Assembly (NCBI RefSeq): GCF_000013365.1
Contig: NC_007778.1
Coordinates: 3,100,001 to 3,164,000 of the forward strand
Length of the DNA stretch: 64,000 nt
Direction of reading: 5' to 3'
DNA from: Rhodopseudomonas palustris HaA2
GTDB lineage: Bacteria; Pseudomonadota; Alphaproteobacteria; Rhizobiales; Xanthobacteraceae
Under the pieces are notes generated by a model. The model had not been told where the DNA came from and made no database searches. It was given only the letters and a program-made list of their open reading frames with translations. The position numbers were made by a program, and so were the translations under genes. Every line of letters begins with the position of its first letter. Position 1 is the first letter of the stretch. Below are positions 57,486-64,000 of the stretch, piece by piece.

Positions 57486-57782
57486 TTACTGCGGCCGTTC
57501 GGTGGTGCTGCCCAGATCCGACGGGCGCGCGATCTCGGCCTCGAACATCTCGACGATGCGGCCCAGCGCCTCGTCCTCGGTGTAGTTGCTCTCGCGCGCA
57601 TAGGCGCGCGCGGCGTGGCGGGCGATGTCGACCAGCAGCAGCCCCCACATGTCGGGCTCCTCGAAGGCGCGCATGAACGCGATCGACAGCCCGCCGTCGA
57701 GCACGAAAGCGCGCAGCACCTCGGTGGCGTCCTCGCGGCCGACCACGTCGGGCGGCAGCGGCTGTTGCTTCGGGCCGGTCAT
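57486..57782 (-). CDS. DUF5076 family protein
   Basis: 98 residues from ATG 57782, 4 nt after pdhB and 12 nt before pdhC. Sequence features: VLRAFVLDGGLSIAFMRAFEEPDMWGLLLVDIARHAARAYA and an acidic C-terminal helix (NYTEDEALGRIVEMFEAEIARP). The family has no known function. Its tight placement between the E1 beta and E2 genes suggests an accessory role with the complex, such as in assembly, which is inference. Confidence 0.85.
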   Translation of the reverse strand: MTGPKQQPLPPDVVGREDATEVLRAFVLDGGLSIAFMRAFEEPDMWGLLLVDIARHAARAYARESNYTEDEALGRIVEMFEAEIARPSDLGSTTERPQ

Positions 57783-57786
57783 GGCC

Positions 57787-59190
57787 TCACCGATAGCAGA
57801 CGGCTTTGGCCGCCTCGACGACTTCGGCGACGCTCGGCAGCGCCAGCTTCTCGAGATTGGCTGCGTAAGGCATCGGCACGTCCTTGCCCGACACGCGCTT
57901 GACCGGCGCATCCAGATAATCGAACGCGTGCTCCATAATCCGCGCAGCGAGTTCGGCGCCGACGCCGTTCTGCTGCCAGCCCTCCTCGACCGCCACCGCG
58001 CGGCCGGTCTTCTTCACCGAGGCGATGATCGTCTCGGTGTCGAGCGGCCGCAGCGTGCGCAGGTCGATCACTTCGGCGTCGATGCCGTCTTTGGCCAGTT
58101 CCTCGGCCGCCTTCAGCGCGTAGGTCATGCCGTGCGACCACGAGATCAGCGTGACGTGCTCGCCCGCGCGCGCGATGCGCGCCTTGCCGATCGGAATGAC
58201 GAAATCGTCGAGCTTCGGCACTTCGCCGGACTGCCCGTACATCATCTCGTGTTCGAGGAAGATCACCGGGTTGGGATCGCGGATCGCTGCCTTGAGCAGG
58301 CCCTTGTAGTCGGCGGCGGTCGACGGCGCGACCACCTTGAGGCCGGGAATCTGCGCGTACCAGGCCGAGTAGTCTTGGCTGTGCTGCGCGGCGACGCGCG
58401 AGGCCGCGCCGTTGGGGCCGCGGAAGACGATCGAGCAGCCGAGTTGCCCGCCGGACATGTACAGCGTCTTGGCGGCGGAATTGATGATCTGGTCGATCGC
58501 CTGCATGGCGAAGTTGAAGGTCATGAATTCGACAATCGGCTTCAGCCCGGTCATCGCCGCGCCGACGCCGACGCCGGCGAAGCCGTGCTCGGTGATCGGG
58601 GTGTCGATCACGCGGCGCGCGCCGAACTCCTGCAGCAGCCCCTGCGTCACCTTGTAGGCGCCCTGATACTCGGCGACTTCCTCGCCCATCACGAACACGT
58701 CGGGATCGCGACGCATCTCCTCGGCCATCGCGTCACGCAGCGCTTCGCGGATGGTCTGCGTCACCATTTCGGTGCCGGCGGGAATGTCTGGATCTGCGGC
58801 AGCCGAGACAGCGGGCGCTTCCGGAGCACTCTGCGCAGGCGCTGACTTCGGTTCAGCGGCTTCCGATGCTGCGGCCGGCGGTGCAGACTGCGAGCTCTTG
58901 TTCTGCGCGGCAGGATCGGGTGCCTTGTCGGCATCGGCGGCGCTTTCGCCGTCGCCGAGGATAGTGGCGATCGGGGTGTTGACCGCGACGTCGTTGGTGC
59001 CTTCGGGGATCAGGATCTTGCCGAGCGTGCCGTCATCGGCGGCTTCGACTTCCATCGTCGCCTTGTCGGTCTCGATCTCCGCGATCACGTCGCCGCTCTT
59101 GACCTTGTCGCCTTCCTTCTTGAGCCATTTCGAAAGGTTGCCCTTCTCCATGGTCGGCGACAGCGCGGGCATCAGAACTTGAGTTGGCAT
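57787..59190 (-). CDS. pdhB: Pyruvate dehydrogenase E1 beta subunit with N-terminal lipoyl domain
   Basis: 467 residues from ATG 59190 ([18 protein letters not shown]); an upstream ATG adds seven residues. Residues 1-78 are a lipoyl domain with [11 protein letters not shown]; a linker (80-140) rich in Ala/Pro/Ser follows; the E1 beta domain (about 145-467) has [53 protein letters not shown] and a C-terminal [27 protein letters not shown]. The fusion of a lipoyl domain to E1 beta is a known alphaproteobacterial trait. Confidence 0.96.
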   Translation of the reverse strand: MPTQVLMPALSPTMEKGNLSKWLKKEGDKVKSGDVIAEIETDKATMEVEAADDGTLGKILIPEGTNDVAVNTPIATILGDGESAADADKAPDPAAQNKSSQSAPPAAASEAAEPKSAPAQSAPEAPAVSAAADPDIPAGTEMVTQTIREALRDAMAEEMRRDPDVFVMGEEVAEYQGAYKVTQGLLQEFGARRVIDTPITEHGFAGVGVGAAMTGLKPIVEFMTFNFAMQAIDQIINSAAKTLYMSGGQLGCSIVFRGPNGAASRVAAQHSQDYSAWYAQIPGLKVVAPSTAADYKGLLKAAIRDPNPVIFLEHEMMYGQSGEVPKLDDFVIPIGKARIARAGEHVTLISWSHGMTYALKAAEELAKDGIDAEVIDLRTLRPLDTETIIASVKKTGRAVAVEEGWQQNGVGAELAARIMEHAFDYLDAPVKRVSGKDVPMPYAANLEKLALPSVAEVVEAAKAVCYR

Positions 59191-59281
59191 TTGGGCTCCG
59201 CAGTCATTCAATCATGCGCGCGATCGCCGCGCGACAGCGGCACAGGCGCATTCGCGCGATCGGCGTCAGCGACGGACATCA

Positions 59282-60316
59282 TCAGCGATACACATCGGTG
59301 TAGAGTTCGGCGGGATCTGGCTCGGGATCGTTCTGCGCGAAATCGGCCGCCTCGTTGACGATCTTGCGGATCTCGGCGTCGATCTTCTTCAGATCGTCCT
59401 CGGTCATGTCCTGCCCGAGCAGACGCTGCCGCACCTGCTCGATCGGGTCCTGATCGTTGCGGATCTTGTCGACCTCCTCGCGGGTCCGGTACTTCGCCGG
59501 GTCCGACATCGAGTGGCCACGATAGCGATAGGTCTGCATCTCCAGGATGTAGGGGCCGTTGCCGGCGCGGCAATGCGCCACCGCCTTGTCGCCCGCGGCC
59601 TTGACCGCGCGGACGTCCATGCCGTCGACCTGCTCGCCGGGAATGTTGAACGAGATGCCGCGCTTGGAGAAGTCGGTCTGCGCCGACGAACGCGTCACCG
59701 ACGTGCCCATCGCGTAGCGGTTGTTCTCGATGACGTAGACCACGGGGAGCTTCCACAGCTCCGCCATGTTGAAGCTCTCGTAGACCTGCCCCTGATTGGA
59801 GGCGCCGTCGCCGAAATAGGCCAGGCAGACGCTGCCATTGTCGCGATAGCGGTTGGCGAAGGCGATGCCGGTGCCGAGCGAGACCTGCGCGCCGACGATG
59901 CCGTGGCCGCCGTAGAAGTGCTTCTCCATGCTGAACATATGCATGGAGCCGCCCTTGCCCTTGGAGTAGCCCCCGCGGCGGCCGGTCAGCTCGGCCATCA
60001 CGCCCTTGGCGTCCATGTCGCAGGCGAGCATGTGGCCGTGGTCGCGATAGCCAGTGATGACCTGATCGCCCTCGCGCAGCGCCATCTGCATGCCGACGAC
60101 GACGGCTTCCTGGCCGATATAGAGATGGCAGAATCCGCCGATCGCACCCATGCCGTAGAGCTGGCCGGCTTTCTCTTCGAAGCGGCGGATCAGCAGCATG
60201 TCGCGAAACGCGCGCAGCTCCTGTTCCTTCGAGAAATCCGGGACCCGCGGCTTGTTCGGTGCAGGGTCCTTGTCCTGCCCCGCCTCTTTCGCGGCGCTCT
60301 TCTTGGGTGCGGCCAT
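59282..60316 (-). CDS. pdhA: Pyruvate dehydrogenase E1 alpha subunit
   Basis: 344 residues. Thiamine diphosphate-dependent decarboxylase. TPP/Mg motif CLAYFGDGASNQGQVYESFNMAELWKLPVVYVIENN, substrate-channel FYGGHGIVGAQVSLGTG, and the loop RYRGHSMSDPAKYRT with conserved serines that are phosphorylated in mitochondrial homologues. An N-terminal Lys/Ala/Pro extension (about 1-25) precedes the fold. First gene of the cluster; 91 nt separate it from pdhB. Confidence 0.97.
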   Translation of the reverse strand: MAAPKKSAAKEAGQDKDPAPNKPRVPDFSKEQELRAFRDMLLIRRFEEKAGQLYGMGAIGGFCHLYIGQEAVVVGMQMALREGDQVITGYRDHGHMLACDMDAKGVMAELTGRRGGYSKGKGGSMHMFSMEKHFYGGHGIVGAQVSLGTGIAFANRYRDNGSVCLAYFGDGASNQGQVYESFNMAELWKLPVVYVIENNRYAMGTSVTRSSAQTDFSKRGISFNIPGEQVDGMDVRAVKAAGDKAVAHCRAGNGPYILEMQTYRYRGHSMSDPAKYRTREEVDKIRNDQDPIEQVRQRLLGQDMTEDDLKKIDAEIRKIVNEAADFAQNDPEPDPAELYTDVYR

Positions 60317-60467
60317 GGCGATTCCGATGAGAGAGAAGATCAGCCTCTCTACCGTAACTTATTCAGTCGTGAAAGGAGCCGCGCGCCGCAACACGCAATT
60401 CAGTTTGCCGCACTGCAACGAAGCGTAATTTTCGACATCGTTTGTGTGGGTTTTTGGAATATGCGGA

Positions 60468-60785
60468 TCAGCGCTGCGGATGCATCCGCACCAGATCGGC
60501 CGGATTGGCGAAGTCGAGCTGATAGCGCACACGCTCATCGAGCATGTCCGGGTCGAGGCGATCCGACCGCAGCAGCGCCACGCGCTTTTCGCCCTCGGCA
60601 CGCTCGTGTTTCAGCCGCACCAGTTCAGAGGTCAGTGCGATGATCTCCTGGTCGAGCTCCTGCTGCGCCGTGAGCCCGTAGCGCCCGGTATAGGCGTTGA
60701 TCCCGAAATACGCGATCGCCGCCGCCGCGATCGCGTACAGCGCGACGCCGGCAAGGATCGATTTGAGGCGGCTCCGGGTGACCAT
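60468..60785 (-). CDS. ftsB: FtsB/DivIC-family septum formation initiator
   Basis: 105 residues from ATG 60785 (MVTRSRLKSILAGVALY). One transmembrane helix (about 8-27), then a periplasmic coiled coil (about 36-70; QQELDQEIIALTSELVRLKHERAEGEKRVALLRSD) and a conserved end DMLDERVRYQLDFANPADLVRM. Subunit of the FtsQLB divisome complex. Upstream of pdhA, as commonly found in alphaproteobacteria. Confidence 0.93.
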   Translation of the reverse strand: MVTRSRLKSILAGVALYAIAAAAIAYFGINAYTGRYGLTAQQELDQEIIALTSELVRLKHERAEGEKRVALLRSDRLDPDMLDERVRYQLDFANPADLVRMHPQR

Positions 60786-60808
60786 GGATCGACCATGCGA
60801 CAGCGCGG

Positions 60809-60823
60809 TTAATGCAGCGCTAA
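60809..60823 (-). promoter_or_regulatory. Possible CtrA-type box upstream of ftsB
   Basis: TTAA-N7-CTAA, one base from TTAA-N7-TTAA, 24-38 nt before the ftsB start. A CtrA-like site is expected for a cell-division gene in this class, but a near-match alone is weak evidence. Confidence 0.25.
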
Positions 60824-60837
60824 CGCCCGCCTGCCGC

Positions 60838-61395
60838 CTATTTGTGCTGCTGCGCCACCCAGGCGGCGAAGGCATCGATATAGGTCTGCAGGAACTCCCG
60901 CAGCGGGGGCTTCACCAGATCACCGGCGTCGTCGAAGGCATCGCCGATGCCACCGATATAGGCTTCAGGCTGCTGCAGCACCGGCATGTTGAGGAACGTC
61001 AGGCACTGCCGCAGATGGTGGTTGGCGCCAAAGGCGCCGATCGCGCCGGGCGAATTCGACACCACGCCGGCAGGCTTCTTGTCGAACGCGCTCTTGCCAT
61101 AGGGCCGTGAGCCGACGTCGATCGCGTTCTTCAGCACGCCCGGGATCGAGCGGTTGTATTCCGGCGTCACGAACAGCACCGCGTCCGACGCCTTGATCTT
61201 GTCGCGGAACGTGATCCAGTCGGCAGGTGCGCTGGCCTCCAGATCCTGATTGTAGAACGACAGATCCTGCAGCGTCACGATATCGAGCTTCAGGGTGTCG
61301 GGCGCAAGCTTGGCCAGCGCCTGGCCGAGGCGGAGCGAAAAGCCATTGCTGCGCAGGCTGCCGACAACGACAGCGACGCGATAGGGAGCGGCCAT
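60838..61395 (-). CDS. NADPH-dependent FMN reductase
   Basis: 185 residues from ATG 61395; a TTG two codons upstream is also in frame. Flavodoxin-like fold: phosphate-binding loop VVGSLRSNGFSLRLG, and the family motif FVTPEYNRSIPGVLKNAIDVGSRP with NSPGAIGAFGANHHLR. It matches chromate-reductase/azoreductase-like NAD(P)H:FMN oxidoreductases. Substrate unknown. Stands alone between ftsB and the CoA-transferase gene. Confidence 0.92.
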   Translation of the reverse strand: MAAPYRVAVVVGSLRSNGFSLRLGQALAKLAPDTLKLDIVTLQDLSFYNQDLEASAPADWITFRDKIKASDAVLFVTPEYNRSIPGVLKNAIDVGSRPYGKSAFDKKPAGVVSNSPGAIGAFGANHHLRQCLTFLNMPVLQQPEAYIGGIGDAFDDAGDLVKPPLREFLQTYIDAFAAWVAQQHK

Positions 61396-61514
61396 AGGCA
61401 AAAATCCTGAGAGGTTCGGGGAAGGAGCGGTCAGGTCGAGATGACCCTAGCGCGCCAGCGGTGCCGTCGGCATCACACGACACCGTGCGCGCGCCGTGCT
61501 GACGAAATTTTGAT

Positions 61515-62684
61515 CTACTCTGCAGCGTCGGCGCGATCGACCAAAACCTCGGCGTTGTGAGCGCCGAGCTTCGGCGTGTTCTGCACGGGGTGTGGACGCT
61601 CGCCGTCGAACATGATCGGCAGTCCAGCCACCTTGAGTCTGCTTCCAGGCATTGTCCGCAGCATGTCGGCGGACGCGAGCTGTTCGGTGGCGGCGAGCTC
61701 CGGAATATCGTTGACCGGGCTCACCGGCACGCCGGCGCGTTTCAGCGCACTCAGCCATTCGGCCGCGCTGCGTGTCGTCAGCACCGGCTGCATCAGCGCA
61801 ATCAGTTCGACCCGATGCGCACTGCGATCTTGAACCCGGGCGAAGCGTTCATCGGTGATCCATTCCGGATGGCCGAGCACTTCCGCACATTTCGCGAACA
61901 GCCGGTCATTGCCGGCGGCAATGACGATCGGCCGGTCGGCGGTCTCGAACACCTGGTACGGCGCCAGCGTCGCGCTCGCTGTGCCGTGACGCGTCGGCGC
62001 CTCGCCGTCGAGCAGGAAATTGTTGAGCTGGATATCGACCCAAGCAACCGCGGTATCGAACAGCGAGGTGTCGACCACGCCGCCCTTGCCGGTGACATGG
62101 CGCTGCTGCAGTGCCGCGAGCGCGCCGATGACGCACCATTGCGCGGTGGCCCGATCGTTGATCGCGGGGGCACAGAACGTTGGGGGATCACCCTCCGATC
62201 CGGTCAGCGACATCACTCCGCCATAGGCCTGGAGCAACGGATCGAAGCCCGGCTCGCGGCTCAATGGTCCGGTCTTGCCGAACGCCCACACCGAGCAATA
62301 GATCAGCCGCGGATTGATCGCACACATCACGTCCGGCCCGATGCCGCAATCCGCGACCACGCCCGAGCGCAGATTCTGGATCAGGATGTCGGCATCCTTC
62401 ACCAGATCCTTCAACTTGGCGACGTCGTCCGGATTCTTGATGTCGAGCGTCACTGAGCGCTTGTTGCGGTTGAAGGTGTGAAACAGCAGCGAATCGCCGT
62501 CGATGAAGGGCGGGCCCCAGTGCCGGGCGTCGTCGCCGCCGTCATGCTTCTCGATCTTGATCACGTCGGCCCCCATGTCACCGAGGATCATGCCGGCCAT
62601 CGGCCCTGCGATCGCCTGCGCGATCTCGATCACCTTCAGGCCGGCGAGCGGTCCACCCATCTGCTGCTCCGTTTCGATAGACAT
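61515..62684 (-). CDS. Class III CoA-transferase (CaiB/BaiF family)
   Basis: 389 residues. Signatures: LAGLKVIEIAQAIAGPMAGMILGDMGADVIKIEK, the RNKRSVTLDIKNPD strand, FGKTGPLSREPGFDPLLQAYGG, and the catalytic Asp in GGVVDTSLFDTAVAWV. It moves CoA between carboxylic acids; the acids cannot be deduced, and no pathway genes lie beside it. The length is slightly below 400, normal for the family. Confidence 0.93.
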   Translation of the reverse strand: MSIETEQQMGGPLAGLKVIEIAQAIAGPMAGMILGDMGADVIKIEKHDGGDDARHWGPPFIDGDSLLFHTFNRNKRSVTLDIKNPDDVAKLKDLVKDADILIQNLRSGVVADCGIGPDVMCAINPRLIYCSVWAFGKTGPLSREPGFDPLLQAYGGVMSLTGSEGDPPTFCAPAINDRATAQWCVIGALAALQQRHVTGKGGVVDTSLFDTAVAWVDIQLNNFLLDGEAPTRHGTASATLAPYQVFETADRPIVIAAGNDRLFAKCAEVLGHPEWITDERFARVQDRSAHRVELIALMQPVLTTRSAAEWLSALKRAGVPVSPVNDIPELAATEQLASADMLRTMPGSRLKVAGLPIMFDGERPHPVQNTPKLGAHNAEVLVDRADAAE

Positions 62685-62757
62685 GCCGGGGTTGGCGCGG
62701 CACTGTTTCCGTGCCGAGACGCAAATTGCAAGTCCATCTCAACAGTGGGACCCTGCC

Positions 62758-63375
62758 ATGACGATCAGCGCCGAATTCCTCATCACCTCGTTGATCGTGG
62801 TGGCCTCGCCCGGCACGGGCGCGCTGTACACGATCGCGGCCGGGCTTTCGCGCGGATCGCGGGCCAGCCTGATCGCCGCCTTCGGCTCGACGCTCGGGAT
62901 CGTCCCGCACATGGCGGCGGCGATCGTGGGGCTCGCCGCCCTGCTCCACACCAGCGCGGTGGCGTTCCAGACCTTCAAATATCTCGGCGTGGCCTATCTG
63001 CTCTACATGGCGTGGAAGACGCTCGGCGAGCGCGGCCCGCTGAGTGTCGAGGCGGAGGTCGGGGCGCGCTCGGCGCTGCAGATGACCGTGACCGGCGTGC
63101 TGATCAACATCCTCAATCCGAAGTTGTCGATCTTCTTCCTCGCCTTCCTGCCGCAGTTCGTCTCGGCCGACGACGCACATCCGCTCGGCCGCATGGTCGA
63201 ACTGAGTGCCATCTTCATGCTGATGACATTCGTCGTATTCGCGATCTACGGCCTGTTCGCTTCTTGGCTGCGCGACCACGTCGTGACGCGGCCTAAAGTG
63301 CTGACCTGGATGCGCCGCAGCTTCGCGGCCGCCTTCGTCGCCCTCGGCGCCAAGCTGGCGACCGCGGAGCGCTGA
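62758..63375 (+). CDS. LysE/RhtB-family amino-acid exporter
   Basis: 205 residues from ATG 62758, six transmembrane helices. The LysE signature is at the N-terminus (FLITSLIVVASPGTGALYTIAAGLSRGSRASLIAAFGSTLGI), with KYLGVAYLLYMAWKTL and the conserved INILNPKLSIFFLAFLPQFV. It exports amino acids such as threonine, homoserine or lysine; specificity cannot be read. Convergent with the partial gene at the window end, 4 nt apart. Confidence 0.93.
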   Translation: MTISAEFLITSLIVVASPGTGALYTIAAGLSRGSRASLIAAFGSTLGIVPHMAAAIVGLAALLHTSAVAFQTFKYLGVAYLLYMAWKTLGERGPLSVEAEVGARSALQMTVTGVLINILNPKLSIFFLAFLPQFVSADDAHPLGRMVELSAIFMLMTFVVFAIYGLFASWLRDHVVTRPKVLTWMRRSFAAAFVALGAKLATAER

Positions 63376-63379
63376 GGCG

Positions 63380-64000
63380 TCAGGTCCGCGCGCGGATTTC
63401 GTTGAGCAGGAAGTTGCCGATACGCTTGCCGCGATTGCGCAGCACCTTAACGACGCCCTGATCGACGAAATAGGTCAGCAGAATGCTGTCGCGGGTCTCC
63501 ACCCGGTCGTGCACCGGGTCCGCGGAGTGCCAGGTGTGTTTGTCCACTGCGAACGCATAGCCGGAATTCGGCGCAAATTTCATCTGTCGCGCCTTCGGCA
63601 TCGAGCCGTCGGGCAGCACATCGTGGAAGATGGTGCCGATATCGGTATTGGCCTCGTCGCGCGGCAGATAGAGCTGCACGGTGATGCCCTTCCAGTGCGT
63701 GTCGGTGTGCGGCGTGATCTTGTAGCCGGGAATATCGCGGGTCAGGATCGGGATCGGAAACATCCCGACATCATGAAATTCTGGGCCGAACCGCTTTTCC
63801 AGCGCAGGAGCGAGCTTGCGGCGGAAAGCGTTCTTGACCGGCTCCGAGCACAAGGCATTGCCGACGACTTGCCAGACCCCGCGTTGTTCCGGCGGCAGGT
63901 GCCGGATGTATTCCGGAAACAGGTCGATCTTCACCCGCGTGTGGGTGCCGTCGGCGAGATCATTGCCCTTGCTGCGGCCGTGCATCGGCCGATAATCGTT
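63380..64000 (-). CDS. 2OG-Fe(II) oxygenase-like protein, partial (5' end beyond window)
   Basis: The reading frame stays open to the last base of the window, so the true start lies outside; an internal ATG at 63985 is unlikely to be it. The visible 200 residues have features of 2-oxoglutarate/Fe(II) dioxygenases: HxD in ITPHTDTHWKGITVQLYLP, a distal His in KHTWHSADPVHDRVETRDSILLTYF with the following Arg-x-Ser that binds 2-oxoglutarate. Substrate unknown; the jelly-roll core is present. Confidence 0.7.
   Translation of the reverse strand, partial: NDYRPMHGRSKGNDLADGTHTRVKIDLFPEYIRHLPPEQRGVWQVVGNALCSEPVKNAFRRKLAPALEKRFGPEFHDVGMFPIPILTRDIPGYKITPHTDTHWKGITVQLYLPRDEANTDIGTIFHDVLPDGSMPKARQMKFAPNSGYAFAVDKHTWHSADPVHDRVETRDSILLTYFVDQGVVKVLRNRGKRIGNFLLNEIRART

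Overview
The window is a 64 kb stretch of a high-GC (roughly 65%) alphaproteobacterial chromosome. Gene content and order (secDF next to two complex I assembly-factor homologues, tatABC-scpAB-nagZ-SPOR-argS, a pdhA-pdhB-pdhC-lpd cluster with a lipoylated E1 beta, an ExoR homologue, FAT GUY-type response regulator) and several dispersed palindromic repeats point to Nitrobacteraceae, most likely Rhodopseudomonas or a close Bradyrhizobium relative. I see no rRNA, tRNA, CRISPR array, insertion sequence or prophage.

Layout. 1-4.7 kb: 3' part of uvrA, then a low-GC two-gene cassette (DUF5131 three-Cys protein plus its partner TcmP) that looks horizontally acquired. 4.9-13 kb: mostly small accessory genes (secreted proteins, orphan DUF433, a potassium channel with a C-terminal zinc ribbon, TPR protein, GNAT, DUF3597, DUF2189, DUF1127) ending with trmFO. 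13.2-17.6 kb: yajC-secD-secF followed by homologues of mitochondrial NDUFAF3 and NDUFAF6. 17.8-20.7 kb: a DUF815 ATPase and a double-barrel outer-membrane protein with an omptin-like second half. 20.8-37.3 kb: a long leftward housekeeping block, dgt-argS-SPOR-nagZ-scpA-scpB-tatA-tatB-tatC-serS-CAP-surE-pcm-nlpD, interrupted by a rightward response regulator, a small Cys-rich protein and several palindromic repeats; serS has an internal patch of atypical composition. 37.4-40 kb: erpA, then a two-gene unit encoding an output-less double-Cache membrane sensor whose stop codon overlaps the start of a pentameric ligand-gated ion channel (Cys-loop receptor homologue). 40-45.2 kb: an HlyD-RND efflux operon coupled to an exported amidohydrolase. 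45.3-52.1 kb: xth and a branched-chain-amino-acid-type ABC transporter (binding protein with a Tat-like signal, two permeases, two ATPases). 52.2-64 kb: membrane protein, exoR, the pyruvate dehydrogenase cluster with a tautomerase and DUF5076 embedded, ftsB, an FMN reductase, a class III CoA transferase, a LysE-family exporter and a partial 2OG-oxygenase-like gene.

The strongest candidates for undescribed biology are the dCache/ligand-gated-channel pair (37.9-40.0 kb) and the TcmP/DUF5131 cassette (2.6-4.7 kb). Secondary points are the recombinant patch next to the serine-binding TXE motif of SerRS, the omptin-like double barrel, the amidohydrolase coupled to an efflux pump, and the repeat that supplies the start codon of the CAP-domain gene. 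All assignments are from reading the sequence and remembered family features; no database search was run.
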